A DNA stretch of 34,096 nt from Alphaproteobacteria bacterium (GTDB lineage Bacteria > Pseudomonadota > Alphaproteobacteria > SP197), in the NCBI GenBank assembly GCA_028277285.1, contig JANQGO010000480.1, forward strand, positions 1 to 34,096. Reading direction: 5' to 3'. A program made the translations under genes and the position numbers. A model generated the notes under the pieces. The model saw nothing but the letters and a program-made list of their open reading frames with translations. It had not been told where the DNA came from and did not search any database. Below are positions 22,399 through 30,658 of this stretch, piece by piece. Within the stretch, counting starts at the first letter, position 1, and each line of letters starts with the position of its first letter.

Positions 22399-23790
22399 TC
22401 AGGCCAGCGACTTGACGATGTCCTCGACCATCTTCTTGGCGTCGGCGAACAGCATCATGGTGTTGTCGCGGTAGAAGAGCGGGTTGTCGATGCCGGCATA
22501 ACCGGGCGAGAGCGAGCGTTTGACGACCAGCACCGTGTTGGCCTTTTCCGCGTCCAGGATCGGCATGCCGGCGATCGGACTGGAGGGATCGGTCTTGGCG
22601 AGCGGGTTGCAGACGTCGTTGGCGCCGATGACGAAGGCGACGTCGGCGGTGGCGAACTGACTGTTGATCTCCTCCAGCTCGAACACCTCGTCATAGGGCA
22701 CGCTGGCCTCGGCCAGCAGAACGTTCATGTGGCCGGGCATGCGCCCGGCGACCGGGTGGATGGCATAGGCGACCTCGACACCCGCTTCCTTCAGCATGTC
22801 GGCCATCTCACGCACCGCGTGCTGGGCCTGCGCGACGGCCATGCCGTAGCCGGGCACGATGATGACCTTGCTGGCGTTCTGCATGATGAAGGCGGCGTCG
22901 TCGGCGCTGCCCTGTTTCACCGTGCGGTCGCCGAGATCGGCGCCGGGCGCGGCACCCTCGCCGCCGAAGCCGCCCAGGATGACGTTGAAGAACGAGCGGT
23001 TCATGCCCTTGCACATGATGTAGCTGAGGATCGCGCCGGACGACCCGACCAGGGCGCCGGTGATGATCAGAAGCTCGTTTTCCAGGGTGAAGCCGATGCC
23101 CGCGGCTGCCCAGCCGGAATAGCTGTTCAGCATGGAGACGACGACCGGCATGTCGGCGCCGCCGATCGGGATGATCAAGGTGACGCCGATGATGAAGGCG
23201 AGGATCGCGATCAGCCAGAACGCCAGTTCGCCCTGGCCTTGGGCAAACCAGACGCCGAGCGCGATGATCACGATGCCGATGGCGAGGTTCAGGATGTGCT
23301 GGCCGGGAAACACCACCGGCGAGCCGGAGACCAGACCCTGCAGCTTGGCGAACGCGATGACCGAGCCGGAGAACGTGATCGCGCCGATCGCCATGCCGAT
23401 CGCCATCTCGATGCTGCTGGCCAGTTTGATCGAACCGTCGGCGGCGACGATGTTGTAGGCCTCCGGCGCGTAGAATGCGGCGGCGGCGACCAGGACCGCC
23501 GCCATGCCGACCAGACTGTGGAAGGCGGCGACAAGCTGCGGCATCGCCGTCATCTGGATCCTGAGCGCGATGACGACGCCGATGGAGCCGCCGATCACCA
23601 GACCGGCGAGGATCCAGACATAGGACAGCACGTCGGGATCGAGCACCGTCGTCACGACGGCGATGACCATGCCGATGATGCCGATGATGTTGCCGCGCCT
23701 GGACGAGGTCGGCGACGACAGGCCCTTCAGCGCCAGGATGAAGCAGATCGCGGCGATCAGGTAGGCGATCGCGGAGAGGTTGGCTGACAT
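22399..23790 (-). CDS. pntB: NAD(P) transhydrogenase subunit beta
   Basis: The NADP(H)-binding and main membrane subunit of the proton-translocating transhydrogenase, which uses the proton motive force to drive NADPH formation from NADH. The 463-residue protein has many membrane spans in its first 280 residues (domain II), then a Rossmann-like domain III with VPGYGMAVAQAQHAVREMAD, HPVAGRMPGHMNVLLAEA, VIGANDVCNP and the C-terminal MLFADAKKMVEDIVKSL. Gene order pntAA-pntAB-pntB and small gaps (9 and 3 bases) show one operon. The stop lies next to the REPIN-like array. Confidence 0.96.
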   Translation of the reverse strand: MSANLSAIAYLIAAICFILALKGLSSPTSSRRGNIIGIIGMVIAVVTTVLDPDVLSYVWILAGLVIGGSIGVVIALRIQMTAMPQLVAAFHSLVGMAAVLVAAAAFYAPEAYNIVAADGSIKLASSIEMAIGMAIGAITFSGSVIAFAKLQGLVSGSPVVFPGQHILNLAIGIVIIALGVWFAQGQGELAFWLIAILAFIIGVTLIIPIGGADMPVVVSMLNSYSGWAAAGIGFTLENELLIITGALVGSSGAILSYIMCKGMNRSFFNVILGGFGGEGAAPGADLGDRTVKQGSADDAAFIMQNASKVIIVPGYGMAVAQAQHAVREMADMLKEAGVEVAYAIHPVAGRMPGHMNVLLAEASVPYDEVFELEEINSQFATADVAFVIGANDVCNPLAKTDPSSPIAGMPILDAEKANTVLVVKRSLSPGYAGIDNPLFYRDNTMMLFADAKKMVEDIVKSLA

Positions 23791-23799
23791 GACCGGCCC

Positions 23800-24096
23800 C
23801 TAACGCTGCTTCTTCTTGAACATCTGCAGCATGCGCTGCGTCACCGTGAAGCCGCCGAAGATGTTAACGGCGGCCAGCGTCACCGCGACGAACCCCAGGA
23901 TCTTGGAGAGGTTCATCTCGGCGGGACCGACGGCGATCAGCGCGCCGACGATGATGACGCTGGAGATCGCGTTGGTGACGGCCATCAGCGGCGTGTGCAG
24001 CGCCGGCGTCACGCTCCAGACCACGTAGTAGCCGACGAAGATCGCCAGCACGAAGACGGTCAGGCGGAAGACGAAGGGATCGACCGCAGCTTCCAT
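23800..24096 (-). CDS. pntAB: NAD(P) transhydrogenase subunit alpha 2 (membrane part)
   Basis: A 98-residue membrane subunit. It forms part of domain II of the transhydrogenase, corresponding to the C-terminal portion of the fused alpha subunit in E. coli. Three hydrophobic spans are clear: [33 protein letters not shown] and [18 protein letters not shown], with the family pattern [17 protein letters not shown] at the end. The split alpha gene is characteristic of Rhodospirillum and other alphaproteobacteria. It starts 3 bases after pntAA ends. Confidence 0.95.
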   Translation of the reverse strand: MEAAVDPFVFRLTVFVLAIFVGYYVVWSVTPALHTPLMAVTNAISSVIIVGALIAVGPAEMNLSKILGFVAVTLAAVNIFGGFTVTQRMLQMFKKKQR

Positions 24097-24099
24097 TGT

Positions 24100-25257
24100 T
24101 CATTCTCCCCCTTGAGCGGCAGTCAACGACGGATGAACGAGTTCGCCGTCGCGCATGGCACACGCGCCGGCAATGACCTCGTCTTCCCAATCGATGGCGA
24201 TGGCGCCCTGCTCGGTATCGACCATGGGCGACAAGAAGTTCAGCAGGTTGCGCGCATAAAGCGCCGAGGCATCGGCGGCGAGACGCGCCGCGACGTTGGC
24301 GAACCCGACGATGGTGACACCGTCGGCCTGCACGACCTGATCGTATTCGGTGAGCTCGCAGTTGCCGCCGCCTTCGACCGCCAGATCGACGATGACCGAA
24401 CCGGGCCGCATATCGGCGACCATCTGGGCGGTGATCAGCTTGGGCGACGGCTTGCCCGGGATCTGCGCAGTGGTGATGCAGATGTCGTTCTTCTTCAAGG
24501 CCTCATGGATGGCCTCGGCCTGACGGCGCTTGTAATCCTCGCCCATTTCCTTGGCGTAGCCGCCGGATGTTTCGGCGTCACCGGCGCCTTCGACCTCGAC
24601 GAAGCTGGCGCCCAGGCTCTCGACCTGTTCCTTGACCGCCGGGCGCACGTCGAACGCGGAGACGACACCGCCCAGGCGGCGCGCGGTGGCGATCGCCTGC
24701 AGACCGGCGACGCCGGCGCCCAGGATCAGCACCTTGGCGGGCGCCACGGTGCCGGCTGCGGTCATCATCATCGGCATGACGCGTTTGTAATAGATGCCGG
24801 CGTCCAGCACCGCCTTGTAGCCCGCCAGGTTCGCCTGGGACGACAAGGCGTCCATCGACTGGGCGCGGCTGATGCGCGGCACCAGTTCCATGGCGAAGAC
24901 GGTCAGGTGCCGTTCGCCATAGCCGGCGAACTGGCCGGTCTCGACCAGCGGGTTCAGCAAACCGATCAGGATCGCGCTCGACGGAATCATCGACAGTTCG
25001 TCGACGCCGCCATCGGCAGGCGTCATCGGCCGCTGCACCTTCAAGACAACGTTGGCGCCGTTGAGCGTTTGCGCAGCATCGGCCGCGATCTGGGCGCCCG
25101 CATCGGCGAACGCCTGATCTGGCACGCCAGCGCCCTCGCCCGCGCCCGCCTCAATCGCGACCTCGAAACCCAAGCCGGCCAGTTTTTTCACCACGTCCGG
25201 CGACGCCGCCACACGTGTCTCGCCCGCGCGGCGCTCCCTCACAATCGCTACTTTCAT
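24100..25257 (-). CDS. pntAA: NAD(P) transhydrogenase subunit alpha 1 (NAD-binding)
   Basis: The soluble NAD(H)-binding domain I. The 385-residue protein begins MKVAIVRERRAGETRVAASPD and carries the Rossmann motif VLILGAGVAGLQAIATARRLG followed by VSAFDVRPAVKEQVESLGA, and AMELVPRISRAQSMDALSSQANLAGYKAV. The length matches the R. rubrum protein. The frame is open 32 codons further upstream, but MKVAIVRE is the family start. A TGGAAC before it is a weak ribosome site. Divergent from the arsR-like gene, the intervening 157 bases should contain both promoters. Confidence 0.95.
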   Translation of the reverse strand: MKVAIVRERRAGETRVAASPDVVKKLAGLGFEVAIEAGAGEGAGVPDQAFADAGAQIAADAAQTLNGANVVLKVQRPMTPADGGVDELSMIPSSAILIGLLNPLVETGQFAGYGERHLTVFAMELVPRISRAQSMDALSSQANLAGYKAVLDAGIYYKRVMPMMMTAAGTVAPAKVLILGAGVAGLQAIATARRLGGVVSAFDVRPAVKEQVESLGASFVEVEGAGDAETSGGYAKEMGEDYKRRQAEAIHEALKKNDICITTAQIPGKPSPKLITAQMVADMRPGSVIVDLAVEGGGNCELTEYDQVVQADGVTIVGFANVAARLAADASALYARNLLNFLSPMVDTEQGAIAIDWEDEVIAGACAMRDGELVHPSLTAAQGGE

Positions 25258-25406
25258 GCTTGTTCCAGCCCACCCCCGGCTCTTGTTGCACTGCACAATG
25301 AACGATTGATCCGGATTTGTGAAGCCCCCCATCGGCATCGCTACGGCCGTCAAGAAGCCGCGAGGGCCGCCCTGGCGCCGTTGACGCGGTCCTCGCTTCT
25401 TGATAT

Positions 25407-25422
25407 TTAACCATATGGTTAA
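25407..25422 (+). promoter_or_regulatory. Perfect palindromic operator spanning the ArsR start codon
   Basis: TTAACCATATGGTTAA is a perfect 16-base inverted repeat whose centre contains the ATG of the ArsR-family gene. The AT-rich site stands out in GC-rich surroundings and resembles operators of ArsR-family regulators. It probably blocks transcription or initiation when bound, giving autorepression of the three-gene operon. Confidence 0.75.
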
Positions 25423-25798
25423 TCAACAGCAGGACGATCTGTCATCCGCGTTTCACGCGCTCGCCGACCCGACGCGACGCGCGATCCTGGCGCGGCTGGC
25501 CGCGGGCGAAGCGCCGGTCGGCGAGCTGGCGCGGCCCTTTGCCATGTCGGCGCCGGCCATAACCAAACACCTGAAGGTTCTGGAGCGCGCCGGCCTGATC
25601 CGCCGCCGCGTCGAAGGCCGCGTGCATCACTGCCGGCTGGAGGCCGGGCCGCTGTCGCAGGCCCAAGGCTGGATCGAAGAGCACCGCGCGATCTGGGAAC
25701 GCCAGTTCGACCGCCTGGCCCGCTACCTCGAACGCACGGCAGACGACGATAAGACGAAACGGAACGACACGATAAGCGAGGAGGATCCGTCATCATGA
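25415..25798 (+). CDS. ArsR-family winged-helix transcriptional repressor
   Basis: A 127-residue DNA-binding protein. The winged helix covers about 8-95: SSAFHALADPTRRAILARL, then ELARPFAMSAPAITKHLKVLERAGLI (recognition helix) and the wing RRRVEGRVHHCRLEA. The C-terminal WIEEHRAIWERQFDRLARYLE is the helix seen in members paired with SRPBCC proteins. No cysteine metal site of the ArsR/SmtB type is visible, so metal sensing is unlikely. No Shine-Dalgarno precedes the ATG, which sits inside a palindrome; leaderless translation is plausible. A TTG at 25400 is an alternative start. Its stop overlaps the next start (ATGA). Confidence 0.9.
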   Translation: MVNQQQDDLSSAFHALADPTRRAILARLAAGEAPVGELARPFAMSAPAITKHLKVLERAGLIRRRVEGRVHHCRLEAGPLSQAQGWIEEHRAIWERQFDRLARYLERTADDDKTKRNDTISEEDPSS

Positions 25799-26241
25799 AC
25801 GCACCGCAGGTGAATACCGAAACACTGACCATGCGGCGACGGTTCAAGGCGCCGCGCGAGCGCGTCTTCAACGCCTTCACGGACCTCAACGCCTTGCGCG
25901 AATGGTGGGGACCGGAAGGCATGGACCTGCCGGAAGCGGCTCTCGACCTGAAGGTCGGCGGCGCTTACGATTTTCATATGCGCAACGCGGAAGGCGGCAT
26001 CCATCGCGTGCACGGGACCTATGTCGAGATCGAGGCGCCGGAACGCCTGGTCTTCACCTGGCAGTGGGTGCGCGACGAGCCCACGGCGAAGATGCTGATC
26101 ACGCTCACCTTCCACGACTTGGGCAACGAGACGGAGCTGGAGCTGGTCCAGGAGAAGATGCCGGACGCCGAATCGGTCGCCGCCCATCAAGGCGGCTGGA
26201 CCAGCAGCTTCAACTGCCTTGATCAATACCTGGCTGGATGA
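25795..26241 (+). CDS. SRPBCC (AHSA1-like) domain protein
   Basis: A 148-residue START-like protein of the AHSA1 group: RRRFKAPRERVFNAFTDLNALREWWGPEGM at the N-terminus, LKVGGAYDFHMR and GTYVEIEAPERLVFTWQW in the middle, and HQGGWTSSFNCLDQYL at the end. Such proteins form a hydrophobic cup. Paired ArsR and AHSA1 genes are common in proteobacteria, but the ligand is unknown. Its start overlaps the ArsR stop by four bases, and its own stop overlaps the following frame similarly, so it belongs to the autoregulated operon. Confidence 0.88.
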   Translation: MNAPQVNTETLTMRRRFKAPRERVFNAFTDLNALREWWGPEGMDLPEAALDLKVGGAYDFHMRNAEGGIHRVHGTYVEIEAPERLVFTWQWVRDEPTAKMLITLTFHDLGNETELELVQEKMPDAESVAAHQGGWTSSFNCLDQYLAG

Positions 26242-26258
26242 AGGAGCAGGACGAGACC

Positions 26259-26888
26259 ATGGCCGATCTCATTCTCTACGGCGGGCCGCTCAGCAACTTC
26301 GTGCGCACGGCCCGCATCGCCTGCCACGAAAAGGGCGTCGCCTATGACCTGGAGTCCGACTTCGAGCTCGGCAGTCCCGAACATCGGGCGCGTCATCCCT
26401 TCGGCCAGATCCCGGCCATGCGCCACGGTGACGTCCAGGTATTCGAGACGCTGGGCATTGCGACCTATGTCGACCGGACCTTCGATGGCCCGGCCCTGGT
26501 GCCCGCCGACGCGCTGGGCGCGGCGCGCACCATGCAGTGGGTCAGCGCCTTCAACGATTTTGTCGTGCGCCATCTGGGACGCGCCGTCATCTTCGAGCGC
26601 CTGGCCAAACCCCATTTCGGCATGGAGACCGACGAAGCGCGCATCACCGACGCCATGCCGCAGGTCGAGCGGATCATGGACGTCTATGCCGAGACGCTCG
26701 CCGCGGCACCCTATTTCGGCAGCGAGACCGCGACGCTGGCCGACTTCTTTATCATCGCGCAGATGTTCTATGCGGCGATCTGTCCGGACACCGAAGCAAT
26801 GATCGCCGGCAAACCGGCCATCGTGTCGTGGATGGACCGTATGAACGAGCGCGACAGCGTCCAGGCGACGGTGCCGCCGTTCGGCTAG
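26259..26888 (+). CDS. Glutathione S-transferase family protein
   Basis: A protein of about 209 residues with an N-terminal thioredoxin-like domain (LILYGGPLSNFVRTARIACHEKGVAYD, then HPFGQIPAMRHGDVQVFETLGIATYVD, with the cis-Pro in QIPAM and the Glu-Thr pair for glutathione) and an all-helical C-terminal domain. A Ser near SNF could be the catalytic residue. The start at 26259 has AGGA 7 bases upstream and gives the natural family start MADLILYGG; the ATG at 26238, overlapping the SRPBCC stop, would add seven residues. It completes the ArsR-SRPBCC-GST operon, which suggests handling of a small toxic or hydrophobic compound. Confidence 0.88.
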   Translation: MADLILYGGPLSNFVRTARIACHEKGVAYDLESDFELGSPEHRARHPFGQIPAMRHGDVQVFETLGIATYVDRTFDGPALVPADALGAARTMQWVSAFNDFVVRHLGRAVIFERLAKPHFGMETDEARITDAMPQVERIMDVYAETLAAAPYFGSETATLADFFIIAQMFYAAICPDTEAMIAGKPAIVSWMDRMNERDSVQATVPPFG

Positions 26889-26995
26889 GGTTTGTTGAGG
26901 TACGGCGATTGTTGTCCCGACATGGAAGCGGTGCCGGCACATATCGCGCTGCGCCGTGCTGGTCGACGCCGCCTTCGAGGACGTGAGATGACGGA

Positions 26996-27154
26996 CCCTC
27001 ACCCTCCCATCGCTGACGCGACGGGCCCCTCCCTCTCCCGCAAGCGGTAGAGGGAACAACAGACCGCCGCCATATCCTCTCGCCCCCGCAGCAGTGGGAG
27101 AGAGGGATACGCAGGCTTGGGCGCGTCAGCGCCTTAGCCGGAGTAGGGTGAGGG
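26996..27154. repeat. Inverted copy of the CCCTCACCC-type repeat
   Basis: The 365-base gap between the GST and UspA-like genes has no gene. CCCTCACCCT at 26996-27005 pairs perfectly with AGGGTGAGGG at 27145-27154, with an inner CCTCTC/GAGAGG stem at about 27076-27105. Positions 27100-27137 are the reverse complement of 2363-2400 with two mismatches. It is therefore the same repeat family as that between prpE and the solute-binding protein gene, in the other orientation. Confidence 0.75.
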
Positions 27155-27253
27155 GGCGGCAACGGTCGTCATTCGGATGAGAAATTCAGGCGGGCCTGCT
27201 ATACGGGGGCTTGAGGTGGCGCATCGGAACCTGGAGCATCGGAGCCCCGTCGA

Positions 27254-28096
27254 ATGATCAAACGCGTGCTGGTCGGCGTCTGCCAATCGCCGGCCCAGAA
27301 CGACATGGCAGCCCTGGCCGTCGACATCGCCAAGCGCGCCGGGGCCGACGTTACCGGCCTTGCCGTGGTCGATGCCGACCGCATCGCACCGGTCTCACCG
27401 GCGGTGACGGGCGTCTATTCCTCGCAGATCAAACAGCGCGAGAACGAGCTGGCGGCCGCGCACGATCAGGCGAATGTGCACATGGCGCCGCTGCGCAAGG
27501 CCGCCGAGGCGGCGGGCCTGCCGTTCCATGAAATGAAGCTCGAAGGCGACAGCGCCGATGTGCTGCAGGACGCCTGGCGCTTCCAGGATCTGTTCTTGAT
27601 GGCCAACCGCCCGTGGCCGCCGGGCGAACGCACGGCCATGCAGGTGACGGCGGTGCTGCGCCTGATCGCCAGCGGCGTGCGTCCAGTCATCGCCGTCCCG
27701 CCCGGCGCGGCGGAAGCGCCCAAGACCGTCATGGTCGCGTTGTCCGGTTCGCTGGAATGCGCGAAGTCGATGAAGAACCTCTTACAGATGGCCATCTGGC
27801 CCGACGCCCACTTGCATCTGGTGACCTCGGCGCCGTGCAAGACGGGCGAGCCGGCCGGGCAGCTCCTGGAGCACGCCGCCGCGTTCGCCCAGGCCTATGG
27901 CCGCCAGACATCGACCCAGATCATCGAACGCCCGGCCGACCGCACCGGCGCCCTGCTCGGCGCCGCCGACGAGGTCGGCGCCGAAGCGCTCGTCATCGGC
28001 TCAAGCTACAAACGCTTTCTGGCCGTGCAGCGCTTCGGCAGCCACGCCCAGGAACTGCTGCAGCGTTTCCCCGGTGCGGTGTTCGTATCGCACTGA
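27254..28096 (+). CDS. Tandem universal-stress-protein (UspA-like) domain protein
   Basis: A 280-residue cytoplasmic protein with two UspA-like halves. The first starts MIKRVLVGVCQSPAQNDMAAL and includes DIAKRAGADVTGLAVVDAD. The second, from about 155, includes KTVMVALSGSLECAKSMKNLLQM and ends with ADEVGAEALVIGSSYKRF and PGAVFVSH. The usual ATP-binding G-2X-G-9X-G pattern is not intact in the second half (GSSYKRFLAVQRFGSHAQ), so nucleotide binding is uncertain. Two-domain Usp proteins respond to stress in many bacteria; the role here is unknown. A REPIN-like unit follows its stop. Confidence 0.8.
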   Translation: MIKRVLVGVCQSPAQNDMAALAVDIAKRAGADVTGLAVVDADRIAPVSPAVTGVYSSQIKQRENELAAAHDQANVHMAPLRKAAEAAGLPFHEMKLEGDSADVLQDAWRFQDLFLMANRPWPPGERTAMQVTAVLRLIASGVRPVIAVPPGAAEAPKTVMVALSGSLECAKSMKNLLQMAIWPDAHLHLVTSAPCKTGEPAGQLLEHAAAFAQAYGRQTSTQIIERPADRTGALLGAADEVGAEALVIGSSYKRFLAVQRFGSHAQELLQRFPGAVFVSH

Positions 28097-28112
28097 GGTT
28101 CCACACACGTAT

Positions 28113-28225
28113 CGCGCCCCGGCCTTGAGCCGGGCCTCATGAGCACGATGCCCAGCCCTTTGGGATCGGCTTGTGCAGCCGATCATGCGTCGGTGTTCAT
28201 GGATCCCGGCGCAAGGCCGGGATGC
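28113..28225. repeat. Single REPIN-like unit between convergent genes
   Basis: Hairpin CGCCCCGGCCTTGAGCCGGG, then CATGAGCACGATG, a core of about 50 bases with CGGCTTGTGCAGCCG, then GGTGTTCATGGATCCCGG and hairpin GGCGCAAGGCCGGGA. It is one diverged unit of the family at 1-254, 7.7 and 21.8 kb. It fills the space between the UspA-like stop and the convergent AlkD-like stop. Confidence 0.8.
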
Positions 28226-28242
28226 GGGGGTGTTTTGAGTGT

Positions 28243-28929
28243 CTAGTCGGCGCGGACCAATTTGGATTTGACCGCGTCGCTGGTCAGTTCGCGGCGGGCG
28301 TTGCGGCCGATCCAGCGGGCGGTCTTGTCGTCCGTGGCGATGAGGTCTTCGGCGAGCGCGGTGGCCGCGGCGTTGAGCGCGGCGTTGCGTTTGCCGATCT
28401 GGCGCAGTGCCCAGTTGACGGCTTTCTTGACGAAGTTGCGTTCGTCGGTCGCCGCGCGGCGGATCAGCGGCAGATAGGCGGCGAAGGTCTTGTCCGGCGC
28501 CTTCTTATCGTGCACGGCGAGTGTCGCGATGAGCGCGAAGCCGGCGCGGCGCACGAAGGTCTCCTTGCGCTTGCACCAGGCCTTCGCCTTGGCATGGGCG
28601 AACGGCGTCTTGCGCAGGAGACCCATGCAGAGCTGGTCGCAGACGTCCCAGGAATCGACGTCGACGACCCAGCGTTCGGCCTGGTCCTCGTCGACCTGTT
28701 TGGGGTCGTCGATCAGGACGGCGAGGATGCGCGCTTCGTGTATGCCGCTCTGCCATAGCGCCTCGGCGAGCGCGTGGTCGCGGCCGAGCTCCTTGGCGAT
28801 CTTGCGCAAATCGGCGACAGAGATGCCAAGGGTGCCCTCGGGATTGATGCCGAAGCGCGCCATGCCGGCAACGTTCTCGGCATTATGCATCGCCCTCAGG
28901 CGATCAAGAACGGCCTCGACATCGCTCAC
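28243..28929 (-). CDS. DNA alkylation repair protein, AlkD-like
   Basis: A 228-residue HEAT-repeat-like all-helical protein of the AlkD family, DNA glycosylases that remove cationic alkylpurines such as 7-methylguanine. Characteristic parts are MARFGINPEGTLGISVADLRKIAKELGRDHALAEALWQSGIHEARILAVLI, the W and D patch VVDVDSWDVCDQL, FVRRAGFALIATLA and DERNFVKKAVNWALRQIGKRN. The length matches the family. It lies 24 bases downstream of the PHP hydrolase gene on the same strand, so the two may form an operon. The active-site Trp and Asp of B. cereus AlkD should align here but I have not aligned it. Confidence 0.85.
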   Translation of the reverse strand: MSDVEAVLDRLRAMHNAENVAGMARFGINPEGTLGISVADLRKIAKELGRDHALAEALWQSGIHEARILAVLIDDPKQVDEDQAERWVVDVDSWDVCDQLCMGLLRKTPFAHAKAKAWCKRKETFVRRAGFALIATLAVHDKKAPDKTFAAYLPLIRRAATDERNFVKKAVNWALRQIGKRNAALNAAATALAEDLIATDDKTARWIGRNARRELTSDAVKSKLVRAD

Positions 28930-28953
28930 AACGCAACGCTGGAATAGCTGAGG

Positions 28954-29850
28954 TCAGTCGCGCCAGATCGGGTTCGACCAGGCGCGGTTGCCGGTCTTGT
29001 CGGTGACCGTGACGCGGAACCAGCTGTCCTTAAGCCGTTTCAGCGGCAGGGTCGCCTGCTCCATGGCGTCGCCCATCACCATGGCCGATTTCGAGCCCCT
29101 GCCCTGCAGCGAAATGGTCGCCGCCGGCGAGCAGCGGACCGTGACCTCGTCATCATCGACGTCGATGCCGTGGATCTCCGGCCCCTGGCTCGAGTAGTAG
29201 CGTCCGGCCTTGAGCGATTCGACGAGCGCGTCGGGATCGAGTTCCTCCGCCTGCACCATGACCCAGCCGCCGAGCCAGTCATGGGTCAGCATGTGGGCGT
29301 CATCGGTCGCGTAGCCGCTGAGCCGCCAGCCCTCGTTCAGGAGCTGGTCGAGAAACGGCCAGTCGTTGCCGCGGTCGACCTCGACGGCGCTGCCGTGATT
29401 GTAGATCTCGATCGCGTGGGCGTTCGGGATCTTGCGCGCATCGGCATGGGTCAGCCCGTACCACGACGGGTGCACGATGCCGACAAAGGCGCCGGCCTGA
29501 AAGGCGCGCTCGGCAAGCTCCGGCCCGGTCTCGTCCGGCTTGTTGGGTTCGAAGTCGAGCGGCAGGCCGATGCCGTGGACATGCCAGATTTCGTCGACCT
29601 CGGTGCGCGGGGCGTGCAGTTCCGCGGCGATGATCGTCGTGAAATCCTTGGTGCGGTAGTCGCGGGTGTCGGAGACCGGATAGTCGTAGCACTCCATGAA
29701 ATGGTCGGAGAGCGCCAGGAAGTCGTAGCCCGCGTCGCGATAGGCCGCGCACACTTTGTCGGGCGCGTGGTCGCCGTCGGAATTGGTCGAATGGGTGTGG
29801 AGGTTGCCCTTGTAGAACCGGCCCGGCCGGTCGAATGGCAGATTAAGCAT
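28954..29850 (-). CDS. PHP-domain metallohydrolase (CehA/McbA-like)
   Basis: A PHP-family protein of 298 residues from the start MLNLPFDRPGRFYKGNLHTHSTNSDG. Metal ligands are visible in NLHTHSTNSDGDH (H18, H20, D25), LSDHF, AAELHAP, HVHGIG, VHPSW and ATDDAHM. The pattern resembles CehA/McbA-type carbaryl hydrolase relatives and TrpH-like phosphoesterases. After about residue 215 there is a beta-rich C-terminal part. An earlier in-frame ATG at 29931 is less likely because the family begins near NLHTHS. The substrate is unknown. Confidence 0.8.
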   Translation of the reverse strand: MLNLPFDRPGRFYKGNLHTHSTNSDGDHAPDKVCAAYRDAGYDFLALSDHFMECYDYPVSDTRDYRTKDFTTIIAAELHAPRTEVDEIWHVHGIGLPLDFEPNKPDETGPELAERAFQAGAFVGIVHPSWYGLTHADARKIPNAHAIEIYNHGSAVEVDRGNDWPFLDQLLNEGWRLSGYATDDAHMLTHDWLGGWVMVQAEELDPDALVESLKAGRYYSSQGPEIHGIDVDDDEVTVRCSPAATISLQGRGSKSAMVMGDAMEQATLPLKRLKDSWFRVTVTDKTGNRAWSNPIWRD

Positions 29851-30035
29851 GGTCGGCACAATCCCCGCTGAAGCCGATGGTTGCCGCTGCGATATGGCAG
29901 CATGTTGTGACAATTCCAACCACGACAACACAAAATATTGGCAATCGGGTGGCAGTAGCTGTGCCGCCGAGCCGTGATCTGTCCGAGCGGCGCCCGGTCG
30001 GCTAGACTTCGGCGCGAGACAGCAAGGGGGACATA

Positions 30036-30350
30036 ATGTTGCGTTCAGGGATCATTGCCACCGTCCTGCTGGCCGCCATGGCGGCAGGTCAACCCGTTCT
30101 GGCCGACGACCCGGTCGCCGGCGAGGTCCTGTCGGAAGTCTGGTGTTCGTCCTGCCATGCTGTCCGGCCTGACGACCCGACCAGCGACGCGGCGCCGTCG
30201 TTCGACACCATCGTCAACGTCTACGAGCGAAGCCCCGAATTTCTGTGGGGCTGGCTGGCGCACCCCCATGGCGCCATGCCCAACCCCAACCTCTCGCGCG
30301 GCGAGATCGACGACATCGTGAGCTACATGGAAACCTTGCGGGACTCCTGA
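30036..30350 (+). CDS. Small periplasmic class I cytochrome c
   Basis: A 104-residue electron carrier. Residues 1-23 form a Sec signal peptide (IIATVLLAAMAAGQPVLA, cleaved before DD). Haem c binds at CSSCH (C37, C40, H41), and the probable axial Met is M81 in GAMPNPNLS. The following RGEIDDIVSYMETLRDS is the typical C-terminal helix. No oxidase or dehydrogenase gene adjoins it, so its electron partner is unknown. Confidence 0.85.
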   Translation: MLRSGIIATVLLAAMAAGQPVLADDPVAGEVLSEVWCSSCHAVRPDDPTSDAAPSFDTIVNVYERSPEFLWGWLAHPHGAMPNPNLSRGEIDDIVSYMETLRDS

Positions 30351-30493
30351 TCCGTGACGCCGCGATCCATGAGCGACGCCCATGCTGGCCGATCGACACC
30401 GCGCCTGCGCTTCGGTCGCGAGCGCGACCGCGGCGCCGCGGCTGGACAGGTTCTACCTGGATCGCGAGCGGCTGGAGCCTGCCATCTGAGCCC
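30351..30493. other. Intergenic stretch with a possible gene remnant
   Basis: In one frame, a 35-codon stretch at 30382-30489 ends APRLDRFYLDRERLEPAI and a stop, and resembles the C-terminus of a protein, but no start signal or upstream coding is seen. It may be a decayed gene or chance. It lies directly before the MITE-like element. Confidence 0.25.
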
Positions 30494-30658
30494 CTAATGC
30501 ATTTTCCGTTTTCACGGAATCGGTGCCGGCCCACTCCCCCGCCCGACCACCCCGAGGATGCTGCCATGGGTGGTCACGGCGAAAACGCCTCTCGGCGTTT
30601 TGCCCCGGACGGCGGGGGAGCGGGCTGGTGATGCCGTACGAACGGAAAATGCTCTAAT
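30494..30658. mobile_element. MITE-like palindromic element with CTAAT flanks
   Basis: The inner 155 bases (30499-30653) start GCATTTTCCGTT and end AACGGAAAATGC, a perfect 12-base terminal repeat, with further pairing of CCACTCCCCCGCC against GGCGGGGGAGCGGG. CTAAT flanks both sides (30494-30498 and 30654-30658), as a five-base target duplication would. A central hairpin AAAACGCC-TCTC-GGCGTTTT lies at 30581-30600. It encodes nothing and has no transposase. Confidence 0.6.

Noticed and set aside
22081-23787. Plus-strand open frame opposite pntB
   Set aside because: It starts in the repeat array and mirrors pntB; it is His/Asp-rich with no recognisable family.
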